From: Phycicoccus sp. Root101
GTDB taxonomy: Bacteria; Actinomycetota; Actinomycetes; Actinomycetales; Dermatophilaceae
Direction: 5' to 3'
Length of the DNA stretch: 64,000 nt
Assembly: GCF_001426245.1 (NCBI RefSeq)
Contig: NZ_LMCM01000009.1
Coordinates: 124,001 to 188,000, forward strand
Positions 39,950 through 49,316 of this stretch are shown here, piece by piece (positions within the stretch are counted from its first letter, which is position 1; every line of letters begins with the position of its first letter). A program made the position numbers and the translations under genes. The notes under the pieces were generated by a model that saw only the letters and a list, made by a program, of their open reading frames with translations, did not search any database and was not told the DNA's origin.

Positions 39950-41196
39950 GCGTCCACCCTCTCTCCTGCGCCGAACCCGCCGGTCACCGGCCGGCCTGCC
40001 GACCGGACCGACAGCTCGAAGCCGTGCGGGTTGAGCACGATCGTGCGCAGCTGCGCACCGGCGGCCTCGGCGCGTTCACGCAGGCCGATCAGCCCGGTGC
40101 CGGCCTCGGCGTGGGTCGTCACGTCACCACGGTCGCCGTGGTCGCGCGGGCTCGTCGACCCGTTGTCCGACACGGTGATCCCGTGGTCGTCGAGGGTGAC
40201 CCGGCACGCGGTGGCGCCACTGTGCCGGATGACGTTCGTGACCCCCTCGCGCAGGGTCCAGGCGCAGAGCTCACGCAGGTCCGTGGGCACGGCGTCGGCA
40301 GCGGTCGGCAGGTCGGCCTCGATCCCCGCGGCCGCGAGTGAGGACCGCGCCCTGGCGAGCTCGGCGGGCAGTGACATCTCGCGGAACCCCGCCACGGCCT
40401 GGCGCACGTCCGACAGGGCATCGCGGGCGAGCCGTTCGAGGTCGGCGACCTCGGCGCGGGCACGCTCGGGGCTCACCTCCAGCAGTCGTGCCGCGAGCTC
40501 CGCCTTGACGGTGATCACCGTCAGGCTGTGACCGAGGATGTCGTGCACGTCGCGCGCCATCCGGTTGCGCTCCTCCTGGATGGCGAGGCGGGCGTTCTCC
40601 TGCCGCGCGTCGGCCAGGGCGCGCTGGCGCTGGGACGCGACCATCCCCCCGGTCACGGCGGCCATGGCGAGCACCATCGACATGGTGATGCTGGCGTCGT
40701 GCGCCCACCCGTCGACGTGGAACGTGAGCAGCTCGTAGAGCACCACGAGCCCGAGCCCGATTGCGAGCCCCAGCCGCAACCGGAACGTCCAGAGTCCCGA
40801 GACGGCCAGGAACACCCACGTGCTGGCCCCCTCCTGGCCGACCGTGATCGTGGACAGGGCGGCCAGGACCGCGAGGCCGACCCAGCCGACGACGCCGGTC
40901 CGCGTCACGAACCAGCGGTGCGAGGTGGGCGTCGACTCCCCCCAGACGGACGAACGCAGGTGGCTGAAGTGGGCGACGTAGACCGTCACGAACAGGACGA
41001 GGACGACGAGCGCCGTGTCGCCGCGGAGCTCGAGGCGGTGCCGCCAGGCTGCGGAGAAGGCGTCGGACAGGAAGACCAGCCAGATCGCGGCGAGCCCGAG
41101 CCCCAGCACCCGTCCCTGCCAGCCCTGGTCCTGCTCTGCCGCGAACAGCCGGGGACGCGGCTCGGCGAAGCCGTCCTTCTGCCCGGGTGCACTCAC
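39946..41196 (-). CDS. Sensor histidine kinase (HisKA_3, DesK-like)
   Basis: The 416-residue kinase has about six hydrophobic helices in the first 210 residues, then a HisKA_3 dimerisation domain with the phospho-His in MARDVHDILGHSL, and a HATPase domain ending GLIGLRERAEAAG. No large periplasmic loop is seen, so membrane state or a small hydrophobic signal may be sensed, as with DesK. The GTG at 41194-41196 follows GAGGCT by 7 nt; the longer frame upstream is shadow. Confidence 0.9.
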   Translation of the reverse strand: MSAPGQKDGFAEPRPRLFAAEQDQGWQGRVLGLGLAAIWLVFLSDAFSAAWRHRLELRGDTALVVLVLFVTVYVAHFSHLRSSVWGESTPTSHRWFVTRTGVVGWVGLAVLAALSTITVGQEGASTWVFLAVSGLWTFRLRLGLAIGLGLVVLYELLTFHVDGWAHDASITMSMVLAMAAVTGGMVASQRQRALADARQENARLAIQEERNRMARDVHDILGHSLTVITVKAELAARLLEVSPERARAEVADLERLARDALSDVRQAVAGFREMSLPAELARARSSLAAAGIEADLPTAADAVPTDLRELCAWTLREGVTNVIRHSGATACRVTLDDHGITVSDNGSTSPRDHGDRGDVTTHAEAGTGLIGLRERAEAAGAQLRTIVLNPHGFELSVRSAGRPVTGGFGAGERVDA

Positions 41197-41246
41197 GGCA
41201 CCCAGCCTCTCAGAGTCCACCGCCGAAGCGGCGGCAAGGACCGCCC

Positions 41247-42053
41247 TCAGACCCGCGCGGTGTCCCGGCCGAAGCGCCATACGGCTCCTCCCACGAAGAT
41301 CGCAAGCCAGACGGCGACGTTCACGACGGCGCCCCACCCGGGCGCGTCGCCCGTCAGGGGTGCGTGGACGAGCTGGTTCAGGCCGTACATGGGCGTCACC
41401 TTCGCCACCTCCTGGAACACGTGCCCGAGCTGGTCCAGCGGCACGAACAGGCCACCGAGGAAGGCGAACAGCGCGAGCACGGGGCCGAGGATCTGCATGA
41501 CGTTCTCGCTCGGCAGCAGGTAGCCCATGAACACCCCGAACGCTGCGAAGACGAGCGACCCGAACCAGACCGCCAGGCCCGTCTCCACCCACACCAGCGC
41601 ATCCGCGTGGGCACCGCCGACCGCGCCGGCACCATAGGTGACGGCGACGGAGACCGCGCCGAGGAGCATCGCGACGATGACCTTGACCGTGATGTATGCC
41701 GCGGACGTCAGGGGGGTGAGCCGCAGCTGCCGGCTCCAGCCCTGGTTGCGTTCGACGGAGACCATCGCCCCGGCACTGGTGGTCGAGAGCATGGCGCCGT
41801 AGAGGGCCATGCTGATCATGATGAACGCGGCGACGTTGCCGTGACCAGCGTCCTCGTTCGAGTAGGACTGCCCGGTCCCGAAGAGGAAGAAGAACGCCAC
41901 CGGCATGATCACGGCGAAGATCAGCGTGCGGCGGTTGCGCAGCAGCCGTCGGACCTCGAGCTTCAGGAGAGTGGCGTTCAGTCCGCCCATGGGGGGAACG
42001 CGACGGCCGGTGGCTTCGGTGGTGGTCGAGGTGGTCTGCGTCGTGGTGGTCAT
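41247..42053 (-). CDS. ABC-2 type exporter permease
   Basis: The 268-residue permease has a Thr-rich N-terminus (TTTTQTTSTTTEATG), then six membrane helices in ABC-2 layout, starting LEVRRLLRNRRTLIFAVIMP and with the VERNQGWSRQLRLTPL cytoplasmic loop usual in drug or lipid exporters. It overlaps the ATPase gene by ATGA and lies just upstream of the two-component genes on the same strand. Confidence 0.87.
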   Translation of the reverse strand: MTTTTQTTSTTTEATGRRVPPMGGLNATLLKLEVRRLLRNRRTLIFAVIMPVAFFFLFGTGQSYSNEDAGHGNVAAFIMISMALYGAMLSTTSAGAMVSVERNQGWSRQLRLTPLTSAAYITVKVIVAMLLGAVSVAVTYGAGAVGGAHADALVWVETGLAVWFGSLVFAAFGVFMGYLLPSENVMQILGPVLALFAFLGGLFVPLDQLGHVFQEVAKVTPMYGLNQLVHAPLTGDAPGWGAVVNVAVWLAIFVGGAVWRFGRDTARV

Positions 42054-43000
42054 GACTCGGCTCCGTCGGAGGTCAGGCTGATGAATGCGTCCTCGAGGCC
42101 GCGGGTGGTGATCTCGAGGTCCCGGGCGTCGGTGGTGGTGAGCAGGTGGCGGGCTACGGCGTCGCTGTCGGTCGAGGTGACGAGCAGGGTGTCGCCACGG
42201 AGCTCGACGGACTCGGCCGTGTCCATGTCCCTGAGCTGTTGCACGACAACGGGATCCGCGTCGCTGAGGGTGGCCCGGATGGTGCGCCCAGAGACGAGCG
42301 ACTTGACCTCGGACGCCGTTCCGTCCGCGACGACCTTGCCGTGGCTGACGAGGACGATGCGGTCTGCGTAGGCGTCGGCCTCCTCGAGGTAGTGCGTGGC
42401 GAACACCACCGTCCGACCCCGGGCGGCGTCCTCGTGGATCGCGTTCCAGAAGTCGCGACGGCCGGTGACGTCCATGCCTGTCGTGGGTTCGTCGAGGATC
42501 AGCAGCTCCGGGTCGGGCAGCAGGGCCATGGCGAACCGGAGCCGCTGCTGCTGGCCGCCCGAGCACTTGCCCACGCGGCGGTCGCCGATGTCGCTGATCC
42601 CGGCGCGGGTGAGGACCTCGTCCACCGGTCGGGTGCCGGCGAACAGGCTCGCCGTGAGCTGCAGGGTCTCCTTGACGGTGAGGTCCTTGAGCAGTCCGCC
42701 AGTCTGCATCACGGCACTGATCAGCCCTTGGCGCACGGCAGTGGTCGGGTCGAGCCCGTGGACCCTGACCTCACCGGCATCGGGCCTGGCGAGACCGAGG
42801 AGGAGGTCGATGGTGGTCGTCTTCCCGGCGCCGTTGGGACCGAGGAGGGCGACCACCTCGCCCGGTGCCACGGTGAGGTCGATGCCCCGGACGGCGTGGA
42901 CGTTGCCGAAGCTCTTGGTGAGCCCCATGAGCTCGATCGCGGTAACGGTGTGGACGGCGGCTCCCCCGCTGGGCCGTCGTACGGTCTGCGTCGATGACAT
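42050..43000 (-). CDS. ABC exporter ATPase (DrrA/CcmA type)
   Basis: The 316-residue ATPase has Walker A GPNGAGKTTT, Q-loop VMQTGGLL, Walker B ELLILDEPTTGMD, switch His ATHYLEEAD, and the exporter-type C-terminal region. Its signature reads KCSGGQQQRL, with Cys in place of the usual Leu. The ATPase, permease, kinase and regulator genes run in one direction and probably form one unit, the regulator controlling its own exporter. The substrate is unknown. Confidence 0.9.
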   Translation of the reverse strand: MSSTQTVRRPSGGAAVHTVTAIELMGLTKSFGNVHAVRGIDLTVAPGEVVALLGPNGAGKTTTIDLLLGLARPDAGEVRVHGLDPTTAVRQGLISAVMQTGGLLKDLTVKETLQLTASLFAGTRPVDEVLTRAGISDIGDRRVGKCSGGQQQRLRFAMALLPDPELLILDEPTTGMDVTGRRDFWNAIHEDAARGRTVVFATHYLEEADAYADRIVLVSHGKVVADGTASEVKSLVSGRTIRATLSDADPVVVQQLRDMDTAESVELRGDTLLVTSTDSDAVARHLLTTTDARDLEITTRGLEDAFISLTSDGAES

Positions 43001-43377
43001 GTCCCCACCGTGCCCGTGGTGTCCCCTCAGGACCCGCGACGCTCGTCACGACCTCGCCGTGACGTCTGTCAGGTTCCCTTCAGGTGGACCGTGCCAGCGG
43101 GGCGGCGGGCAACCGTCCCCGCCCGACGTCGGAGCTCGCGAGACCACACCCCGTGGGCAGGATCGCCCGGTGTCTAACCCCCGGGCGTCGACAGCTTCAG
43201 GGTGCCGCCGACTCGTTGGGTGCCCAGCTGCAGACCGTGACGGTACGAGACGTCCGCACTTCGTCAGAAACCGGAACCGGCGAGCTCGACGTGGTCCAGC
43301 ACGGTTCGGCACACCATCGCGCGTTACGGTCAAAGGCACCCGCACCCGAGCCCAGACCCGCCAGTCGGGAAGGAACC
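43001..43377. other. 377-bp divergent spacer before the threonine synthase gene
   Basis: It separates the ABC exporter unit (minus) from threonine synthase (plus) and should hold both promoters. Threonine-rich leader peptides, SAM or other riboswitch cores, and strong hairpins were looked for by eye and not found. A TACGGT at 43325-43330 is a possible -10 element for the plus-strand gene. Confidence 0.4.
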
Positions 43378-44607
43378 GTGTACTCCCACCTCAGCCACCT
43401 CGAATGCTCCCGGACCGGCGAGCGACACGACGCCGACCTCGTCCAGGGCGTCAGCACGGCCGGCGCACCCCTCCTGGCCAGGTACGACCTCGAGCGCGTC
43501 GCCGCCACCCTCGACAAGGCCGAGCTGGCCACGCGCGCGGCAACGCTGTGGCGCTACCACGAGGTGCTCCCGGTCCGGGACGAGCGCTTCGTGACCACGC
43601 TGGGAGAGGGGTGGACACCGATCGTCGACCTCCCGGCATACGGGCGGTCGGTGGGGTTGCCGCGGCTGGCGATGAAGGACGAAGGACTCATCCCCACGGG
43701 CACGTTCAAGGCCCGTGGCGCGTCCGTCGGGGTGTCCCGCGCGGCCGAGCTCGGTGTCCGTGGCATCGGGATGCCGACCAACGGCAACGCGGGTTCGGCC
43801 TGGGCGACGTACGCCGCCCGCGCCGGACTCCCCTCGCTGATCATCATGCCCGAGGGCGCACCGGAGATCACCCGGGTCGAGTGTGCGGCGGCCGGAGCCG
43901 AGCTGTACCTCGTCGACGGACTGATCGGGGACGCCGGCGCCATCGTGCACGAGGCCATCGGCCGGCGCCCCGGGTGGCAGGAGGTGTCCACCCTCAAGGA
44001 GCCCTACCGGCTCGAGGGCAAGAAGACCATGGGGTACGAGCTCGCCGAGCAGCTCGGGTGGCGACTTCCCGACGTGATCCTCTACCCGACCGGCGGTGGG
44101 GTCGGCCTCATCGGCATCCACAAGGCCCTCCTCGAGATGCGCGAGCTGGGCTGGATCAGTGGACCGTTGCCGCGGTGGGTCGCCGTCCAGGCCACCGGGT
44201 GCGCCCCCATCGTGCGTGCGTATGCCGCGGGGGCCCGTGAGAGCGAGCCGTTCCCGGACGCCCGCACCGTCGCCTTCGGGATCACCGTGCCCAAGGCGCT
44301 CGGCGACTTCCTCGTCCTCGACGCGATCCGGGAGACCGACGGGTGCGCGGTCGAGGTCACCGACGAAGACCTCTTGGCAGAACAGCGTCGGCTGGCCTCG
44401 TCCGACGGGGCGTTCATCTGCCCCGAGGGCGCGGCCTGCCTCGCCGCGGCCAGGGACCTGCGCGAGTCCGGCTGGATCGGCGAGGACGAGCACATGCTCG
44501 TCATCAACACCGGCACCGGGATCAAGTACCCCGACACCGTCGAGGTCAGAGCACCCCTGCTCCCCATCGGTGGTCGCGTCCCCGACGCCGGTGACGTGCT
44601 GCGATGA
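43378..44607 (+). CDS. Threonine synthase (or close PLP paralogue)
   Basis: The 409-residue fold-type II PLP enzyme has the cofactor Lys111 in PTGTFKARG, the NGNAGSAWATYAARAG stretch, the phosphate-binding TGGGVGLIG loop, and a C-terminal PEGAACLAA. The N-terminal 'LECSRTG' recalls the short zinc-ribbon-like start of threonine synthases. Threonine synthase turns O-phosphohomoserine into threonine. No hom or thrB gene is adjacent, so a paralogue with another substrate cannot be excluded. The GTG at 43378 follows GGGAAGG; the frame continues upstream as non-coding. Confidence 0.82.
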   Translation: MYSHLSHLECSRTGERHDADLVQGVSTAGAPLLARYDLERVAATLDKAELATRAATLWRYHEVLPVRDERFVTTLGEGWTPIVDLPAYGRSVGLPRLAMKDEGLIPTGTFKARGASVGVSRAAELGVRGIGMPTNGNAGSAWATYAARAGLPSLIIMPEGAPEITRVECAAAGAELYLVDGLIGDAGAIVHEAIGRRPGWQEVSTLKEPYRLEGKKTMGYELAEQLGWRLPDVILYPTGGGVGLIGIHKALLEMRELGWISGPLPRWVAVQATGCAPIVRAYAAGARESEPFPDARTVAFGITVPKALGDFLVLDAIRETDGCAVEVTDEDLLAEQRRLASSDGAFICPEGAACLAAARDLRESGWIGEDEHMLVINTGTGIKYPDTVEVRAPLLPIGGRVPDAGDVLR

Positions 44608-44637
44608 GTTCCGCCGCGCCGACCGGTCTGTCCTGAC

Positions 44638-45225
44638 ATGGCAACCGTGATCATGCATGCAGTGGTGTCCGTGGACGGCTTCATCGCCGACGAGGACGAC
44701 GGCGTCGGTCCGCTCTTCGACTGGTACTTCAACGGCGACCGGCCCATCACCGACGAGGCCCGCCAAGGCCCGTTCCGGGTCGGTGCGGCGTCGCACGGGT
44801 ACGTCAGCTCGCTCTGGGCCGGCAACGGCGCCACCATCCAGGGACGGCACCTGTTCGACCTGACGAACGGGTGGGACGCCCAGCCACCTGCCGGGGACCA
44901 CCTCGTCGTCGTCTCGCACCGGCCCAAGCCGGAAGGCTGGCACCCCGAGGCCGACGTCCCGTTCTTCGACGACGTCGCGGCCGCGGTCGAGGAGGCGAAG
45001 CGTCGGGCCGGTGACGGGGTCGTCGCGATCTGCGCCGGGGACGTCGGTGGCCAGGCGCTGGCGCTGGGTCTGGTCGACGAGGTGGCCATGGACGTCGTCC
45101 CGGTGGTGTTCGGCAAGGGCAAGAGGTACTTCGGGCAGGTGGACTCGCAGCTGCTGCTCGACGACCCTGACATCGTCATCCAGGGCGACCGGGTGCTCCA
45201 CCTGCGGTATGCCGTGCGCCGCTAG
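44638..45225 (+). CDS. Dihydrofolate reductase family protein (RibD C-terminal-like)
   Basis: The 195-residue protein has the DHFR/RibD reductase fold: HAVVSVDGFIADEDDGVG at the start, ATIQGRHLFDL, LVVVSHRP, and the dinucleotide-binding ICAGDVGGQALALGLVDE. Many such proteins are uncharacterised reductases and not true folate enzymes. It lies 30 bp after threonine synthase in the same direction. Confidence 0.85.
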   Translation: MATVIMHAVVSVDGFIADEDDGVGPLFDWYFNGDRPITDEARQGPFRVGAASHGYVSSLWAGNGATIQGRHLFDLTNGWDAQPPAGDHLVVVSHRPKPEGWHPEADVPFFDDVAAAVEEAKRRAGDGVVAICAGDVGGQALALGLVDEVAMDVVPVVFGKGKRYFGQVDSQLLLDDPDIVIQGDRVLHLRYAVRR

Positions 45226-45309
45226 GGAGGCGCCGACCGCCCACGGTCCGAGCGGCACGGGGGGCCTCACGAGCCACACGTCCGCTGAACCGAACGCGGG
45301 GCGGGCCGC

Positions 45310-45651
45310 TCAGGCCCGCAGCACCTTCGCCATCGCCTTGCCCTTGGCGAGCTCGTCGACCAGCTTGTCGAGGTAACGGATCTTCTGCATGAGCGGGTCC
45401 TCGACGTCCTCGACCCGGATGCCGCACACCGTCCCCGTGATCAGGGACGCGTTCGGGTTGAGCTCGGCCTGGCCGAAGAAGTCCTCGAAGGTCGTGCCCC
45501 CGGCCAGGTGCTGGTCCAGCTCCGACTCGTCGAACCCCGTCAGCCACGTGATGACCTCGTCCAGCTCGGCCTTGGTACGGCCCTTGCGCTCGACCTTGGC
45601 CACGTAGTGCGGGTAGACGGACGCGACGCTGACGGTGAAGATCCTGCTCAC
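45310..45651 (-). CDS. DUF2200 family protein
   Basis: The 113-residue protein matches DUF2200: [23 protein letters not shown] at the start (quoted in part: [17 protein letters not shown]), EVITWLTGF, and the [21 protein letters not shown]-terminal helix. Its function is unknown; it is a small soluble protein, often annotated beside metabolic genes. A TATCCT element 6 nt before the GTG predicts a leaderless mRNA. Confidence 0.85.
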   Translation of the reverse strand: MSRIFTVSVASVYPHYVAKVERKGRTKAELDEVITWLTGFDESELDQHLAGGTTFEDFFGQAELNPNASLITGTVCGIRVEDVEDPLMQKIRYLDKLVDELAKGKAMAKVLRA

Positions 45652-45657
45652 GTCGCG

Positions 45658-45663
45658 AGGATA
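45658..45663 (-). promoter_or_regulatory. Leaderless -10 element of the DUF2200 gene
   Basis: TATCCT on the minus strand, followed by exactly 6 nt and the GTG. Confidence 0.5.
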
Positions 45664-45666
45664 TCC

Positions 45667-47337
45667 CTAGCCCCGGCTGCCCACGGCGAGCGCGAGGGCC
45701 TGCGGGTAGTCGACTCCCCCGCCCTCGTCCAGCCGGGTCACGTCGTACACCCGGCCGGTCTGCACGTTCCACGCGAGGACCCAGGAACCGTCGTACCCGG
45801 TGGACCGGAACAGCACGGTCGAGGCGTCGGCCCACGCGAGGACCGTGCAGCACCCCTTGAACCGCCCGGTCCTGCCGTCAGGAGACTCCGGAGCGAGCAG
45901 CACGCGGCCCGAGTGCGCCTCGAAGTCGACGGCCAGCAGTCCCTGGTAGATCGGCCCGTTGCCGCGGACGATCACCGGCGACGTGACGTCCTGGTCGAAG
46001 TAGGCCCCGCTCGCCGACCACTGACCGGCAGAGACCGTCTCGCCCGCAAGGTCCGTGACCGGGACGCCCAGACCGGAGTTGATCGGGACGGGCACGTCAG
46101 CCGCGACAGCCGGCGGTGCGCCACCACCGCTGGCAGCCCCTTGCTGACCGAGGTCGAGGGTCCACGCCCGACCGGCGGAGCGAGCCACGACCTCGAGGCC
46201 ATCTCCCCACCCGGCCACCTCGAGGTCGGAGGCCGGCACGGCATACCGCTGGGTCCTGCCGGTCCGCAGGTCGAGCCGCACCACGGCACCGGGTTGGGCG
46301 AACACGACCCATCGCCCGTCGGCGCTGACCGCCTTGGGCCCCAGGGGAACTCCCTCGTTGCCGTCGGCGTCGCGCGTCGGCAGCAGGTCGAGCGAGTCGA
46401 CCACGACCTGGGTGCGGCCCTTGGGCACGAGCACCGCCCGGTAGTGGGCGCCGGCACGTCGCAGGTAGACCGCGACGACGTCGGTCGGCGGCACCTTCGA
46501 GGACGACAGCTTCACGGCGGGCCCGGTCGGGTCGATCTGCGAGGGCAGCCCCGCGTCGTAGTCGGGCAGCTGGTCCTCGTCCCCCTCCAGCGGCATCGAC
46601 GCGTACAGCGTGCCGTCCGAGAGCCGCTTCACCGGAGCGGTGACCGTCGTCGACGGTGCCGGAGAAGGCGTGCCCCCTCCGCGCTCGGCCCCCTGTGCCA
46701 CGCCGACCACCACTCCCACCGCCGCGAAGCTGACCACGGCGCCGAGCACCCGCTGACGACGTGTGCGCCGTCGGGTCAGGGCAAGGGCCCAGGCGCGGTC
46801 GGCCACGTCCACCTCGACCACCTGTTGAGCGGCCACGTCGAACAGGTCCACGAGGTCGCCACCACCGACCACCTGCTGCGCCACGCGTTCGGCCGCTGCC
46901 TGCGTGTCGGCCACGACGCGGGCTCGCGACTCGCCCATCACCTCGGCGACGTCCTTGTCGCTGCGCTCGTCGAAGTACCGCAGCACGAGCAGCGCCCGCT
47001 GCCGGGGCGAGAGGGCGTCAAGGGCACTGCGGACGTCCGGGGTCCTCGTGCCGTCCCCCTCGAACACGTCGCCCACCTCATCGGCCAGCGACCGTGTCTG
47101 CGGATCGCGCCGAGCACGCTTCAGGGCGGCGACGGCCCGGCGGTACACGTGCTGCCGCACCACGGTGTCCGGGTACTCCCGCACCGCTCCCCAGCGTGCA
47201 GCGACGTCGGCCAGGCCCTCCTCGAGGACCTCCACCGCCTGCCGCGCGTCACCACAGACGAGGTAGGCCGCCCGCAGCAGCCGGTGCTGGCGCGCACGGA
47301 CGTAGCGGGCGAAGTCCGCATCCACCTCGTGCTGCAT
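45667..47337 (-). CDS. Sigma-70 family protein fused to a membrane-anchored extracytoplasmic domain
   Basis: The 556-residue chain begins like a SigE/SigM-family ECF sigma factor: region 2 at about residues 10-76 (DFARYVRARQHRLLRAAYLVCGD) and region 4 at about 103-155 (ALSPRQRALLVLRYFDERSDKDVAEVMG). One hydrophobic helix follows (about 197-215), preceded by an Arg-rich stop. The remaining 340 residues are a Ser/Thr linker and a beta-propeller-like domain with repeated VSADGRWVVFAQ / VLAWADASTVLFRS strands. The fusion would tether a sigma-like domain to the inner face of the membrane. The region 4 helix is degenerate, so promoter recognition is uncertain. GGGAGG precedes the ATG. Confidence 0.78.
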   Translation of the reverse strand: MQHEVDADFARYVRARQHRLLRAAYLVCGDARQAVEVLEEGLADVAARWGAVREYPDTVVRQHVYRRAVAALKRARRDPQTRSLADEVGDVFEGDGTRTPDVRSALDALSPRQRALLVLRYFDERSDKDVAEVMGESRARVVADTQAAAERVAQQVVGGGDLVDLFDVAAQQVVEVDVADRAWALALTRRRTRRQRVLGAVVSFAAVGVVVGVAQGAERGGGTPSPAPSTTVTAPVKRLSDGTLYASMPLEGDEDQLPDYDAGLPSQIDPTGPAVKLSSSKVPPTDVVAVYLRRAGAHYRAVLVPKGRTQVVVDSLDLLPTRDADGNEGVPLGPKAVSADGRWVVFAQPGAVVRLDLRTGRTQRYAVPASDLEVAGWGDGLEVVARSAGRAWTLDLGQQGAASGGGAPPAVAADVPVPINSGLGVPVTDLAGETVSAGQWSASGAYFDQDVTSPVIVRGNGPIYQGLLAVDFEAHSGRVLLAPESPDGRTGRFKGCCTVLAWADASTVLFRSTGYDGSWVLAWNVQTGRVYDVTRLDEGGGVDYPQALALAVGSRG

Positions 47338-47397
47338 GCCACCTCCCTCGCTGGCCCCGGCGCGCCGTACGCGACGCTCTGCCCATCAAACAGCACT

Positions 47398-47421
47398 CTG
47401 CCCACGACGCATCGTGGGCAG
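47398..47421 (-). terminator. Hairpin downstream of glyS
   Basis: CTGCCCACGA-CGCA-TCGTGGGCAG, a perfect 10-bp stem with a 4-nt loop, 50 bp past the glyS stop. Confidence 0.7.
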
Positions 47422-47471
47422 GGTGAAGTGGGACAGGCAGGGCGGACGAGCCGGAGGTCGCCAGCCGAGCG

Positions 47472-48863
<1,392 letters not shown>

Positions 48864-48870
48864 GCGCGCA

Positions 48871-48876
48871 AGGTTA
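48871..48876 (-). promoter_or_regulatory. Leaderless -10 element of glyS
   Basis: TAACCT on the minus strand, then 7 nt, then the ATG. Confidence 0.5.
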
Positions 48877-48946
48877 CTGTGCCCTTCCCCGCCACCGGAG
48901 GGGGTATGCCGCCCGGCCGCCGCAACGGTGTTCGCCGGCCACCATC

Positions 48947-48952
48947 TAGGGT
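48947..48952 (+). promoter_or_regulatory. Leaderless -10 element of the DUF6703-like gene
   Basis: TAGGGT followed by 7 nt and the GTG at 48960. Confidence 0.45.
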
Positions 48953-48959
48953 TTCCTGC

Positions 48960-49244
48960 GTGCCTTCCCTGCGTGAGTCGATCCAGCGAGCCAGCCTTCC
49001 CGCCGTCGAGCGGTTGAACGCCCTCCCCCGCTTCGTGCCGTTCGTGGCGATCCTCGCCCTGATGCTCGCCGGGCTCTTCGTGCCCGGCTGGGGCTGGGTC
49101 CTGCTGCTGCTGGTCGTCCTGTTCCTGCTCTGGACCCTGTACCTCGCCTGGCCGGCGATGGACTCCACGCAGCGCTTGATGCGCATCACCATCGTGCTCA
49201 TCGCTGCAGCGATCACGGTGACGCAGGCGTTTCCCCGCACCTGA
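48960..49244 (+). CDS. Small membrane protein, DUF6703-like
   Basis: The 94-residue protein has two or three closely spaced hydrophobic segments (about residues 26-62 and 76-88) after a short amphipathic N-terminus. The pattern ([18 protein letters not shown].. [17 protein letters not shown]) matches the actinobacterial DUF6703 family, of unknown function. The family is often divergent from glyS, as here. The start is set by the TAGGGT element. Confidence 0.75.
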   Translation: MPSLRESIQRASLPAVERLNALPRFVPFVAILALMLAGLFVPGWGWVLLLLVVLFLLWTLYLAWPAMDSTQRLMRITIVLIAAAITVTQAFPRT

Positions 49245-49278
49245 CCTCCCACCGACCACTGCCACCGGGGTGAGGCTT

Positions 49279-49308
49279 TTGACAATGGTTCTCATTTCAG
49301 ATGAGAAT
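49279..49308 (+). promoter_or_regulatory. Promoter of the zinc uptake operon
   Basis: A perfect -35 TTGACA (49279-49284) and a -10-like GAGAAT (49303-49308) are 18 bp apart. The -10 element ends 7 nt before the ATG at 49316, so the mRNA should be leaderless. Both elements lie inside the two Zur boxes. Confidence 0.65.
49280..49294 (+). promoter_or_regulatory. Zur box 1 of the znu operon
   Basis: TGACAATGGTTCTCA matches 12 of 15 positions of the actinobacterial Zur site (TGAAAATGATTTTCA). It covers the -35 element. Confidence 0.78.
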
Positions 49309-49316
49309 GGTTGTCA
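49302..49316 (+). promoter_or_regulatory. Zur box 2 of the znu operon
   Basis: TGAGAATGGTTGTCA matches 12 of 15 positions of the same consensus, 22 bp downstream of box 1 and so about two helical turns away. It covers the -10 element and the first base of the start codon. Confidence 0.78.

Noticed and set aside
43001-43377. A possible amino-acid riboswitch or threonine leader peptide before threonine synthase
   Set aside because: No SAM, lysine or T-box core sequence and no run of Thr or Ile codons was found in either plausible frame.
49301-49309. Upstream ATG codons at 49301 and 49307 as the znuA start
   Set aside because: They lie inside Zur box 2 and within the predicted -10 region, and would add residues before the signal peptide.
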